Below, in pieces: positions 1-12,800 of a stretch of 64,000 nt of DNA. The DNA is from Podarcis raffonei (taxonomy: Eukaryota; Chordata; Lepidosauria; Squamata; Lacertidae), in the NCBI RefSeq assembly GCF_027172205.1, contig NC_070619.1:7924459-7988458 (forward strand). The letters run 5' to 3'. The notes under the pieces were generated by a model. The model was not told where the DNA came from. It ran no database searches and saw nothing but the letters and a program-made list of their open reading frames with translations. The position numbers were made by a program, and so were the translations under genes. Every line of letters starts with the position of its first letter. Position 1 is the stretch's first letter.

Positions 1-423
1 TTTGGTCAGACTCATGCTGGTAGCTTCGAGAACACTGTCCCACCATCTCGCCCTCTGTCGTCCCCTTCTCCTTGCGCCCTCCATCTTTCCCAACATCAGG
101 GTCTTTTCCAGGGAGTCTTCTCTTCTCATGAGAAGAGTCTTGGAGCCAAAGTCTTGGAGCCTCAGCTTCAGGATCTGTCCTTCCAGTGAGCACTCAGGGC
201 TGATTTCCTTCAGAATGGAGAGGTTTGATCTTCTTGCAGTCCATGGGACTCTCAAGAGTCTCCTCCAGCACCATAATTCAAAAGCATCAATTCTTCGGTG
301 ATCAGCCTTCTTTGTGGTCCAGCTCTCACTTCCATACATCACTACTGGGAAAAACATAGCTTTTACTATACGGACCTTTGTTGGCAAGGTGATGTCTCTA
401 CTTTTTAAGATGATGTCTAGGTA
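1..423 (-). repeat. BovB (RTE) LINE 3' fragment
   Basis: The minus strand carries the BovB ORF2 C-terminus (LLRVPW-type, [20 protein letters not shown]-like segments) also seen in seven other copies here. It is cut by the left window edge. Confidence 0.85.
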
Positions 424-519
424 GCCAAGTTAGTATATCAGCCAAGTTAGCATATAAAAAATGTGCCCTGTAAGACAAAACCATATTGTGGAATATTGGG
501 AGAACTCAAGTTGTATCCA

Positions 520-1411
520 GTGAAGAGAATCAGTTACCCACTAGGGGAGAATGGTTATGTAAGCTTTCAGAATATTTAGATACAGAAAGGTAGCCGTGTT
601 GGTCTGCCATAGTCAAAACAATTTTGACTATGGAATTTCAGAAATAGACTGGAAAGAGAAGCTGCTGAATTGCAACTCATTACCAAACTTAAAACCATGG
701 AGAGACCTGGTCTGAACAAAGACATTGGATTCTTATCTCATTATACATGACAAAGCCATTTTTCACCTTCTCACCCCTTGCTTTTTCCTGCAAGACCTAT
801 TGCTTTCGTTAAGAGTCGTCAACAGGCTCATCACAGCTATCTGCCAATCACCCATTCCCACCACCCTTCTGAATAATACCCCTCCCCACCTTCTCACTAT
901 ATAGAGGGATCTGGCAACTTCTGTTTCAGTGTATCTGAAGAAGTGTGCATGCACACGAAAGCTCATACCAAGAACTAACTTAGTTGGTCTTTAGAATATT
1001 TAGAATTAGCCAAATTGACAAATATAATAAGACAAAATTCAAAAAGTGAAGTGAAAAAGGAATGGAAGCGCCTAAATGAATACCTTAAAAGCCAAGGTTT
1101 GAGGACAGAAATCTGGCTGAGTCTGGAATAACCTTGTGAAGTGAAAGGATAAGAAAGAGGGATTTATATCTAGATGTTAGGATAGAGGTGATCAGGAAAA
1201 CAGCGTGATACAATGAGAGGTAAAGGAGGTGCTGTGGGATTGGTGGAAGTCAATTTTGGTTTTTCTTTTTAGTGTTTATATTATTAACTTGTAAGATATG
1301 GATTTGTTTTGCTGGTTTTTGTGTTTTGTGCATTGCTATTTTTTGATATTTTTCGTGCTGTTGTTGTGTGGAAAATGCTAATAAAATTTATTATTTATTA
1401 AAACAAACAAA
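520..1411 (+). repeat. 5'-truncated L1 LINE with 13-bp target duplication
   Basis: The end of L1 ORF2 and an A-rich 3' UTR (AATAAA near 1380) run to an AAAC-rich tail. caagttgtatcca flanks it exactly at 507-519 and 1412-1424. A Penelope-like element is nested at 581-992. Confidence 0.75.
581..992 (+). repeat. Penelope-like element remnant with hammerhead-like motif
   Basis: It is inserted in the L1 with a 12-bp duplication (agaatatttaga, 569-580 and 993-1004). The right end holds CTGAAGA (935-941), a short palindromic stem GTGTGCATGCACAC, and GAAA (957-960): the conserved core order of a hammerhead ribozyme. The left end (GTAGCCGTGTTGGTCTG) looks like an inverted piece of the family's 3' end. 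The family assignment comes from recalled reptile consensus sequences. Confidence 0.5.
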
Positions 1412-1592
1412 CAAGTTGTATCCATTGGACTCTTGTTTGGTGTTCGTCTGACTTAGTCCTGCTCCCGAGTCATGAATTCACAGATCTGCCCTGATTTTTC
1501 TTATTCTCTTCCAGCTGGAGGTGCACGTTTTACTACACGTCCTTTTGCACTGGTTTGGCAGTCCTTCACGACGTGAGTTGCAACAACAACAC

Positions 1593-1633
<41 letters not shown>

Positions 1634-1790
1634 TTATTATTTATACCCCGCCCATCTGGCTGAGTTTCCCCAGCCACTCTGGGTGGCTTCCAATTGAGTG
1701 TTAAAAACAATACAGCGTTAAATATTAAAAACCTCTCTAAACAGGGCTGCCTCCAGATGTCTTTGAAAGATAAGATAGCTACTTATTTCC
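1593..1790 (-). repeat. L2-like LINE 3' end with (AAT)n tail
   Basis: It has the shared 3' UTR block (ataccccgcccatctggctg on plus) preceded by an AAT microsatellite, reading into the ORF end on the minus strand. Confidence 0.8.
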
Positions 1791-2183
1791 TTCACATTTG
1801 AAGGGAAACTTTTCAGTTTCGTAGCTCTTTATCCAAAAGGGAGGCTGCTGTCTCTGATGCCAAAACTGCAGCCGGACCGCGGCGATCCAAAACTCAATCT
1901 AGATAACACAGAGGCAGTGTGAATGGGCGGCTTTAAAAAAAGAACTGGGGGAAATTTGCGGAATACGTGAAGGAAATTTTGTAAACATCTTAAAACGCCT
2001 GCAGATTATTAGAATAATCAGAGCACAGAAAGATTAATAAAATAAATAAGACAGGAAATCAAAGGCTAAAGGGGTATTTCAGATATACAGTCAAATAGGG
2101 GAAATTTTAACGAACCGCAGAATGCAGGGGAAGGGAAGTCGGGGATAACGAAGTGATATTAATAATGATGTATTTGTTGTAAA

Positions 2184-2447
2184 GGGATGGGGTGGCGCTG
2201 TGGGTTAAACCACAGGACTTGCCGATCAGAAGGTCGGCGGTTCGAATCCCCACAACGGGGTGAGCTCCCGTTGCTCGGTCCCTGCTCCTGCCAACCTAGC
2301 AGTTCGAAAGCACGTCAAAGTGCAAGTAGATAAATAGGTTCCGCTCTGGCGGGAAGGTAAACGGCGTTTCCGTGCGCTGCTCTGGTTCGCCAGAAGCAGC
2401 TTAGTCCTGCTGGCCACATGACCCGGAAGCTGTACGCTGGCTCCCTA
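2184..2447 (+). repeat. Sauria SINE, 3'-truncated
   Basis: A tRNA-like head with B box GGTTCGAATCC, then the core with GTAGATAAATAGGT and GGCCACATGACC. The BovB-like tail is missing. Confidence 0.9.
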
Positions 2448-2519
2448 TTGAAAACTATAAATGGAATGTGTGTGTTTTTGAAAAATAAATAAATAAAATG
2501 CAGGTGCTAAATACAATTA

Positions 2520-2755
2520 CAGTGGTACCTTGGTTCTCGAACTTAATCCATTCCAGGAGTCCGTTCGACTCCCAAAACGGTTCGGAAACCGAAGCGCGGC
2601 TTTCGATTGGCTGCAGGAGCTTCCTGCACTCAATCGGAAGCCGCGTCGTAGGCTGGGCTTGCGAAAAACGTCCGCAAACTGGAACACTCACTTCCGGCGG
2701 TTGCAGCGTTCGGAAGCCAATTTGTTCGTCAGCCAAGCCATTTGAGTACCAAGTG
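2520..2755 (+). repeat. Tigger-like MITE (family C)
   Basis: It starts CAGTGGTACCTTGG after a TA and ends at TA. Inner arms (gttcg...cgaac type) are inverted. It is a nonautonomous Tc1/mariner-type element. Confidence 0.7.
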
Positions 2756-2872
2756 TAGGCTGTGATCCATGAGAGACAGTCAAGTACAAGATTCCTTGTA
2801 ATGCTAGAGAAGACATGCGAGGGGATGTTTGGTCCAGCCGGTTGAAACTTCCTGTTCCTCCTGGTCAATTCT

Positions 2873-3499
2873 GTGTCCAGGGCAGCTGTCTACCAGCTCC
2901 ATCTGGTACGCAGGCTGAGACCCTCCCTGCCCGCAGACTGTCTGGCCAGAGTGGTGCATGCTCTGGTTATCTCCCGCTTGGACTACTGCAATGCGCTCTA
3001 CGTGGGGCTACCTTTGAAGGTGACCCGGAAACTGCAACTAATCCAGAACGCGGCAGCTAGACTGGTGACTGGGAGCGGCCGCCGAGACCATATAACACCG
3101 GTCTTGAAAGACCTACATTGGCTCCCAGTACATTTCCGAGCACAATTCAAAGTGTTGGTGCTGAATTGTAAAGCCCTAAATGGCCTCGGTCCAGTAGATC
3201 TGAAGGAGCGTCTCCACTGAGGTCCAGCGCCGAGGGCCTTCTGGCGGTTCCCTCACTGCAAGATGCTAAGTTACAGGGAACCAGGCAGAGGGCCTTCTCG
3301 GTGGTGGCACCCGCCCTGTGGAATGCCCTCCTACCAGATGTCAAAGAGAACAACAACTACCAGACTTTTAGAAGACTTCTGAAGGCAGCCCTGTTTAGGG
3401 AAGCTTTTAATATTTGATGTATTATAGTATTTTAATATTTTTTTGGAAGCCGCCCAGAGTGGCTGGGGAAGCCCAGCCAGATGGGCAGGGTATAAATAA

Positions 3500-3553
<54 letters not shown>
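2873..3553 (+). repeat. L2-like LINE ORF2 C-terminus and (ATT)n tail
   Basis: The plus strand encodes [33 protein letters not shown] and ALNGLGPV, then the standard end [15 protein letters not shown], 3' UTR and ATT repeat. Several frame changes; 5'-truncated. Confidence 0.88.
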
Positions 3554-3554
<1 letters not shown>

Positions 3555-4300
3555 CTTTTGCATGTGATAGAAAGTGGGCATGACCTTACCTGTCCAGGTA
3601 ACAAAAGGACGAGTCACACAGCGCCCCTCTCTCTTTTTGACTTCCTTCTTCGTTTGACCAGACTTTAGCTAGGACTGCTCTGCTAGCTCTCAGCTAGCAG
3701 AAGCACTAGGATTATTCCCCATATGAGGTAGATCCACATTTGCGTATTTGTAACTAAGTCAGCCTTCGGGAATCCAACTGTGAACTGATGTGTGTCAACT
3801 TCTTTTATTGGCTTTGAATAAGATTGTGGTGTCTTTATTCTTTTAAGAAGGATTCAAGGGAACTTACCGGGAACGTACAATTCAATCTGAGACCGACTGA
3901 ATTGTATAATAGTGAGAGGCTCACACGAGCCTGCAACCAGTTATCTGCTGTGTGTGAAAAGGGGAATGTAAACTCTGCTACGGAAAGGATCTTGCTAGTG
4001 CAAGTTTGGAAGGGTATTAATAAACAATATATCCTCTTCTGCCACCCTGAACGTTCCCACATCAAGGAACCATTCTAAAGCAATTACAGTCGCAGGGGCA
4101 GGCTGCTTCCTGAAAATGCCTTAAGGGGAAAGAGATGTTGTTGAACGACAACTCCCAGAGCTCCTCACACCCCTTGCTCTCCACACCCAATATCCCAACA
4201 TCTGGCCCTAAAGTTGTATGCTGCCACCCCTTTTTCTATGGGGCCTATGGGACAATAGAGAAATGTGCAATTATTCTTACAGATTTTTGTCTCCTTGCAG
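3554..4300. other. CERS4 upstream intron, no recognised feature
   Basis: I see no convincing exon or named repeat here. The upstream CERS exons (Hox-like domain, preceding helix) were looked for and not found. Confidence 0.4.
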
Positions 4301-4351
4301 AAACCCTGGTTCTGGGACCACCGTGAGTGTTGGGTCAGGTATCCACAACAG
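4301..4351 (+). CDS. CERS4: CERS4-like exon a ([17 protein letters not shown])
   Basis: A tgcag acceptor precedes 4301 and a gtaagc donor follows 4351. The 17 whole codons match the conserved luminal segment just before the TLC core (KPWFYD...YPIQ in CERS2, CWDRYPNQ in CERS4). Phase 0 at both ends. Confidence 0.85.
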
Positions 4352-5645
4352 GTAAGCAGCCGAGAAGCTTCCGAGAACCTTCTCGAATTAATCGGAATAG
4401 AAAAGATCTCTACACATCAGATCAATACTTTCTGCACTAAGAATCTGCTGCAAGATTGTCGCAAGAGCGCCTGGGCTAAAATCGTCTCTCAGACACTTCA
4501 CTCTTGTGGTTTTATCCCAACAGCTACTCACTTTGGGTTTTAGTAAAGCAAACGGTCCAATTTGTCAGCGCCTAAATGATAATCATGGACGCGGGTGGCG
4601 CTGTGGGTTAAACCACAGAGCCTAGGACTTGCTGATCAGAAGGTCGGCAGTTCGAATCCCTGCAACGGGGTGAGCTCCCGTTGCTCAGTCCCTGCTCCTG
4701 CCAACCTAGCAGTTCGAAAGCACATCAAAGTGCAAGTAGATAAATAGGTACCGCTCTGCGGGAAGGTAAACGGCGTTTCCGCACACTGCTCTGGTTCGCC
4801 AGAAGCGGCTTAGTCATGCTGGCCACATGACCCGGAAGCTGTACACCGGCTCCCTCGGCCAATAAAGCGAGATGAGCGCCGCAACCCCAGAGTCGGCCAC
4901 GACTGGACCTAATGGTCAGGGGTCCCTTTACCTTTACCTTAAATGATAATCGGGCGTCAGAACAACTGGGCCACAATAAGGAAATTTTGCCCCTGGCATG
5001 ACTGTTTTCCACCTTCCCATTTTGACTCTCTGGCACCCTATCTGCATAACCTAGCAATTCTAAAACATAGACGCGCTTTTACTCTTGCAAGATTGAATGT
5101 ACTGCCCTCGGCTGGACTTTGAGGGACGATTCCAGCAGATTCCACACGGAAAACGTTTATGTCCCTGTGGAGATGGCAGTCGTGAATTGGTGGCGCATGC
5201 CCTTCTGGCTTGCCCTCTTTATAAAGACTTGAGGAATGAGATTATCACTCCTCTTTTATCGTCCATTCCGGGTCGCCCAACCACTGCCCCAGTGTCCTTT
5301 CTTTTGGCAGAACAAGATGAGCAGGTGACAGCAAAGGTGGCAAGGTTTTTAGCTGGGTCAATCAGAATAAGAGCCACTATTTGACTATTGATTCAAAACC
5401 CTAAAATGTGTTTTATATAACTGACTTTTTATTTCTATTCTCTGTTTATCATAGTGTTGCTTTGCAGGGGTGCCCAAACTTTTTTCAAAGAGGGTCAGAT
5501 TGGATGAAGTGAAAGTGCGTGAGGGCCAACCAAAGTTGTTGAAGTTTCAGGATTGAAGTTGTTGAGCTTTCTTAGGGTTGAAGGCTGAATTAGACCCCCA
5601 AAACAGACTTTGGACATGCCTGCTTTATTGCTATGGCTGATGCTA

Positions 5646-5693
<48 letters not shown>

Positions 5694-5919
5694 TCATTCA
5701 TTCCCCGCCCATCTGGCTGGGTTTCCCCAGCCACTCTGGGCAGCTTCCAACCGAACATTAAAAACAATACAGCGTCTTGTTTCATTCATTTCTGCACTAC
5801 CATTTTAATGTTGTATTTTAATCTTGTTTTTAAGTTGTATTCATTCAACTTGTTTTTATCATTGCTTGTGAGCCGCCCTGAGCCCGGCCTTGGCTGGGGA
5901 GGGCGGGATATAAATAAAA

Positions 5920-5966
<47 letters not shown>

Positions 5967-6795
5967 TGAGGTTGAATCCTGACAAGACAGAAGTACTGTT
6001 TTTGGGGGACAGGAGGCGGGCAGGTGTGGAGGATTCCCTGGTCCTGAATGGGGTAACTGTGCCCCTGAAGGACCAGGTGCACAGCCTGGGAATCATTTTG
6101 GACTCACAGCTGTCCATGGAGGCGCAGGTCAAATCCGTGTCCAGGGCAGCTGTTTACCAGCTCTATCTGGTATGTAGGCTGAGACCCTCCCTGCCCGCAG
6201 ACTGTCACGCCAGAGTGGTGCATGCTCTGGTTATCTCTCACTTGGACTACTGCAATGCGCTCTATGTGGGTCTACCTTTGAAGGTGACTCAGAAACTACA
6301 ACTAATCCAGAACGCGGCAGCTAGACTGGTGACTGGGAGCGGCCGCCGAGACCATATAATACCGGTCTTGAAAGACCTGCATTGGCTCCCAGTATGTTTC
6401 CGAGCACAATTCAAAGTGTTGGTGCTGACCTTTGAAGCCCTAAACAGCCTTGGTCCAGTATATCTGAAGGAGCGTCTCCATCCCCATCGTTCAGCCCAGA
6501 CATCGAGGTCCAGCTCTGAGGGCCTTCTGGCGGTTCCCTCCCTGCGAGAAGTGAGGTCACAGGGAACCAGGCAGAGGGCCTTCTCGGTAGTGGCACCCTC
6601 CCTGTGGAACGCCCTCCCACCAGATGTCAAAGAGAACAACAACTACCAGACTTTTAGAAGACATCTGAAGGCAGCCCTGTTTAGGGAAGCTTTTAATGTT
6701 TGATATATTACAGTATTTTAATATTTTTTGGAAGCCGCCCAGAGGGGCTGGGGAAGCCCAGCCAGATGGGCGGGGTATAAATTATTATTATTATT

Positions 6796-6866
<71 letters not shown>

Positions 6867-9800
6867 ATGCAAACAAACTGAGATTCCAGACCGGGCCCAA
6901 GGGAATCCCCACGCAAAGCCCACGGCTAGTAATCTAGTCTTGAGATGCGTTTTCAGATTTTCCGGAATAACGTTCCTTCTCTCTCTCCTTCCTACGCCTC
7001 TCGTTTGTGGCACCGCAGCCTCTCCTGCCCTCCATCTTCAGCTACTACATGCTGGAGCTGTCGTTCTATTGCTCGCTGGTCTTCACGCTGCCATTTGACA
7101 TCAAGCGAAAAGTGAGTAGAAGCATTGGGCGGGGGGCAAAGATAAGAAGTGCCTCTCTCCCTATAAACCGTCCCAGACTCTACATTCATCCTCTGAGGCC
7201 CTTCTTTGTGTGCCTCCTCCATGAGAGGTCAAGGGGGTGGCAACACGTGAACGGGGCCTTTTCTGTGGTGGCTCCCCGTCTGCGGAACGCTCTCCCCAGG
7301 GAAACTCGCTGGGCTCCTTCCTTGCCTATCTGTAGGTGCCCAGTGAAAACCTTCCCCCGATGAATACCACGTTTACTCGAACACTCGCTTTTTTCGGCCA
7401 AATTACCGTATTTTTCGCTCTATAAGACGCACCAGACCACAAGACGCACCTAGTTTTTGGAGGAGGGAAACAAGAAAAAAAATATGCTGAATCTCAGAAG
7501 CCAGAACAGCAAGAGGGATCGCTGCGCAGTGAAAGCAGCGATCCCTCTTGCTGTTCTGGCTTCTGGGATAGCTGCGAAGCCTGCATTCGCTCCGTAAGAC
7601 ACAAACACATTTCCCCTTACTTTTTAGGAGGGAAAAAGTGAGTCCTCTAGAGCAAAAAATACGGTATGTTCGCGGAAATTAAGGCACGCATTGGTACATT
7701 TAAATTCGCCCGCAAATACCTTTGGGGGGTGTAATGGCTTTAGGGGTTGCTTGTGCGTAAATAGCCGCCGCTCTGGGCTAGGTTGGCTGGTTAAACCATT
7801 TCTCGCTGGACAGCCATCCACTCCGTGGCTGTTCAGTCGCTGGCAGAATCCGTCAGTGGGCGTTTCTTAAACCTTTTCCAACATAAAAGTTGTTTGACGC
7901 CCAGTCTCCTCCTACTCTCCCTGCGTGGAAGTCTTCTGCGCAGGAAGGGCGTGGGTAGCGAAGGACCTGTGCTCTCCCCACTGGTGTCCAGTGAAGAGTC
8001 CCGGAGCCTGCTCTCCGCTTCCCCCATTGGCCCCCCTCTATCCCTGGTGTTGCGCTGATTTTCTTCCCCAACAGGAGACCTGCCTCTCTCCCTGCTTGGC
8101 CCCTCTCCAGCATCGTCGTGGAGCCTCCCCTCCTCCTCTCGCTCCAATGGCAGTTCCCTGACAGGGGGGTTTCAAGGTTCTGGAAATTTAAGATGCGCAT
8201 TAGATTCGATGGCGCATTAGACTTGAGTAAATAGGGCAGGAACGGCCAAACTTCACCCGCCAGCTGTTTTGGGACTACAATTCCCATCATCCCTGACCAC
8301 TGGTCCTGTTAGCTAGGGATGATGGGAGTTGTAGTCCCAAAACAGCTGGAGGGCCAAGTTTGGCCATGCCTGAAATAGAGTAATATGAGTACATGAATGA
8401 ATGAGCAAATTAATTTAATTTGGGTATGCAGAAGATGGGACGCGGGTGGCGCTGTGGGTTAAACCACAGAGCCTAGGACTTGCCAATCAAAAGGTCGGCG
8501 GTTTGAATCCCCACTACGGGGTGAGCTCCCGTTGCTCGGTCCCAGCTCCTGCCAACCTAGCAGTTCGAAAGCACGTCAAAGTGCAAGTAGATAAATAGGT
8601 ACCGCTCCGGCGGGAAGGTAAACGGCGTTTCCGTGCGCTGCTCTGGTTCGCCAGAAGTGGCTTAGTCATGCTGGCCACGTGACCCGGAAGCTGTACGCCG
8701 GCTCCCTCGGCCAATAAAGCGAGATGAGCACCGCAACCCCAGAGTCGGCCACAACTGGACCTAATGGTCAGGGGTCCCTTTACCTTTTACTATGCAGAAG
8801 ATATTGAAAATAAATTTAAGGAACCGCAGAAAGAGGGGGAAGGAAGTCATCTTTTGAAATGTCAAATGGATCGTTAAACTAATGAAATGGATAAACTTAT
8901 TTTTATTATTGTTATCTTCCGCATACCCAAATTCATTTAATATGCTCCTTTAAATTAACCACTTTAAATATATACTCTTGTGAACAGTGGCGTAGCGTGG
9001 GGGGTGCAGGGGGGGCCGGCCGCACTGGGCGCAACATCTGGGGGTTAGGGCAAATCCACGGGTTAGGGGGCGCAAATCCACGGGTTAGGGGGCGCAAATC
9101 CACAGGTTAGGGGGCGCGAATTACTTGCCTTGCCCCGGGTGCTGACAACCCACGCTACGCCACTGCTTGTGAAACTGCAGGTTATTACAGCGATCCTGCT
9201 AATGTTTTTACCCTTTTGCAATTTAACTGCAAATATTCAATAAACCATTTCCATTCTTTTATAAAAAGTTTTGTTATCTTGATTTCTTATTCTTCCGGTA
9301 AGTTTCACCATTTCTGCATATTCAAGAAATTTTTGTATCCATTCTTCCTTTACTGGGACTTCTTCTTTCCACTTTTGGGCAAGTAGCATTCTTGCTGCTG
9401 TAGTAGCATACATGAATAAATTTCTATACAATATAGGTAGTTCTGTCCCTATAATTCCCAAAAGAAAAGCTTCTGTATATGTATATGATGTATATGTATA
9501 TATATTTATATATCTATATCTATATAGATATATATAAATATATAGAGATATATAGATATAGATATATATGTTACTTTGAACATCTTTTTCAATTCATTGT
9601 ACAGTGGTACCTTGGTTTACGAGCTTAATCCATTCTGGACGCCCGTTCTTAAACCAAAGTGTTCCTAAACCAAGGCGTGTTTTCCCATAGCAGCAGGGGA
9701 CTCGATTTACAAATGGAACACACTCGACAGGAAGCGAAACATGTTCTTATTCCAAGGCAAAGTTCACAAACCAAAATACCTGCTTCCGGGTATGCAGAGT

Positions 9801-12800
9801 TCTTAATCCAAGTTGTTCATAAACTAAGCTGTTCTTAAACCCAGGTACCACTGTATATCATTTCCCAGTAAGCTTTAACCTTACTATAAGACCACTACAT
9901 ATGATAAAAAGAACCTTCTTTCTCTTTACATTTCCAACACTTCTAAGATTTAGAGTTACAGTCGTACCTCGGATCCCGAACGCCTTGCGAGTCGAACGTT
10001 TCGGCTCCCGAACGCCGCAAAACCCGGAAGTGAGTGTTCCGGTTTGCGAACGTCCTTTGGAACCCAAACATCCGACGGGGCTTCCGATTGGCTTGCAAGG
10101 GTTTCCCGCAGCCAATCGGAATCGGCGCCTTGGTTTCCAAACGTTTTGGAAGTCGAACGGACTTCCGGAACAGATTCCGTTTGACTTCTGAGGTACCACT
10201 GTACAGGTTACATACGCTTCAAGTTACAAACTCCGCTAACCCAGAAATAGTACCTTGGGTTAAGAACTTTGCTTCAGGATGAGAACAGAAATTGCGCGGC
10301 AGCTGTACGGCAGCAGCGGGAGGCCCCATTAGCTAAAGTGGTGCTTCAGGTTAAGAACAGTTTCAGGTTAAGAATGGACCTCCAGAACGAATTAAGTACA
10401 GTGGTACCTCAGGTTAAGTACTTAATTCATTCCGGAGGTCCGTTCTTAACCTGAAACTGTTCTTAACCTGAAGCACCACTTTAGCTAATGGGGCCTCCTG
10501 CTGCTGCCGGAGCACGATTTCTGTTCTCATCCTGAAGCAAAGTTCTTAACCTGAGGTAATATTTCTGGGTTAGCGTAGTCTGTAACCTGAAGCGTATGTA
10601 ACCTGAAGTGTATGTAACCTGAGATACCACTGTATACGTTTTTGCCAGTTAGATACCAACGATATATCCATCTTGCATCCTCAGCCGTTCTGTTATGTAC
10701 TGAAGTTCTCACCCTGGGCCAGCAGGGGGATACTGTAGATAGTTATGCAAATAAGGGATTGAAAGTGACGTTCAGTGATTGGATAGTTTTAGAAAATTGC
10801 TACAGTTACGTTGTACTGGAGCTCTATACAAGCAGGCTGGCTGAACCCTTCAGTTCAGATCTGTTCCGTGAATAAACAAGAGCTGTTTGAAGAATTGCTG
10901 TGTCGTCTGATATGTTCACCCACAACTTAACACCTTCCATTGCTGTTTCCTCTTCTCCCACCACTACAGGACTTCAGCGAGCAAATTGTCCACCATGCAG
11001 CCACGATTTTCCTCATCAGCTTCTCCTACTGTGCCAACTACATCCGCATTGGCACCCTTGTCATGGTCATTCACGATGCGTCCGACTGCTTCCTGGAGGT
11101 AAGCGACGCCGCAGCCCCAGAAGGAGGGAAACCCGGAGGGGCTGGCCTAGCCTGGTGGTTTGATGTATCCAGGGCTGTCTTTATGTGGTGCCAAGGTGCT
11201 AAAAACTGCCCAGCGCCCCCATTTTGGGGGGGCAGGCAGGCCAAAGTTGTTGAGCTTTTTGGGGGGGCATGCACTGTGCATAGCTGTCAACTTACAGATT
11301 TGAAAATAAGGGACCAGCAGCCTCAAAAACAAGGGATCGACAGCCAAAATAAGGGATTTTCCAAGCACAGGTATGTTCGACTTCTGAGCCCCTCCGAGCC
11401 AAAGGCAGAAAGCCCAGCCAACAGCCAAACGAAGCCTCAAGCGGTGGGTCCCACAGCGCAGCAACCCGGCAAAGGGGATGCAGCAAGGGAAACCACCGTC
11501 ACCTCTCCGCTGGGAAGCGCTGAGCAAAGGCGATTTGATCGGCACAAGGCATGCAAGCTCCACCCCCCCAGTCGTTCTTAGACTCCTTATTGGGTGAGCA
11601 ACGCAGCCAAGCAACACAGTTGGAGCCTCCCTCCTCCCTGGCCGGCAGGGAGGGAGGGAGAGGAGCTGCTTCCTTTGAAACCCAGGAAATTTAAGGGACA
11701 TCATCAGTAAGGGACAGCAGCGGGACACGGCACTGGGATAAGGGACTTTCCCACCGAATAAGGGACGGTTGACAGCTATGCCGCTGTGGGAAGAGAGTAA
11801 TCCCCACAGAGGCTTGGCAGGGAAGTTATGCGCCTTGTGTGAGCAGCGTGCGTGCGCTGGGTGGGCCTCTCAACGGCCCGCCAATCCCAGAAGGGCAGAG
11901 TCGGCTGGCTGCCTCAGTGCCCGCAGCAGAAAAGCCTGTGACGCTCTGACGGGCTCTGCTCCACTCGGCTGTCAGCTGGCCTGGCTCTTCAATTCCCCGA
12001 CTCCAAATCTCAGCTCTGAACTCTCGGCCTGGTGCCCCTGAGAGCCCGGCGCCCGGGTGCCCCACCCCTAGCACCTATGGGTAAGCCGGCCCTGGATTCA
12101 TCCTCTCATGTGAAATTGCCCAATACCTAGATGTGGATGCTGAACCCTGTATCAGCCCCCCTCCCGATGGAAATTGATTTCAATCCCTATGGACTTTCAC
12201 CTTTTCGCACCATAGATGAGCGTGCCAGCCAAAAATATTATCATGACCTTCTAGGTCTAATATATGTGAATTCTCTAATGTCATCCATTCCTTCAACCAA
12301 CAAAGACGGGATGCCTCATAATATAATCTCATATCTGGCAAGGGGGGAAACCTCTTTCTTTTGCATCTATCAATATTTTATTCTCGGGTTTTCCCCCTTG
12401 CCAGATATATTTAGAAATATTTTTTTTGCCATACCTTGAAACAATCTGGGGAGTGTGTGACGGGTATGTGAGGGCACCCTGAAATTTTATAACAAGGTGA
12501 GTGGCAAACCGCCCCACCAATCACAGCCAGTCCAAGCGCCCTGTCTGGTTATGCCAACTTGAGGGGGCAGATTATTTTTCTTCCATAGACTTCCATAGTT
12601 CCATAGTTGCCCTTTGCAGAACTCAGCAGGGAAGAGCAGGAGGGGGCAATATGAGAACCAGTGGCTCTGGTGTCGCCTACTGTTGGGACACAGGTGGCGC
12701 TGTGGTCTAAACCACCAAGCCTCTTGGGCTTGCCGATCAGAAGGTCGGCGGTTCGAATCCCCGTGATGGAGTGAGCTCCCATTGCTCTGTCCCAGCTCCT

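Larger units (their letters stand above)
9200..10690 (-). repeat. L1 ORF2 C-terminus split by four Tigger-like MITEs
   Basis: Minus-strand pieces encode [10 protein letters not shown] (near 10650), part of the middle (about 9858-9958), and [20 protein letters not shown] with LTGRIRNQ (9237-9461). MITEs at 9602-9853, 9959-10201, 10204-10396 and 10399-10632 separate them, plus a TATA microsatellite (9470-9580). Confidence 0.75.

Noticed and set aside
5966-6703. 245-codon frame as a host gene
   Set aside because: It is the C-terminus of an L2-like LINE, repeated more than ten times in the window.
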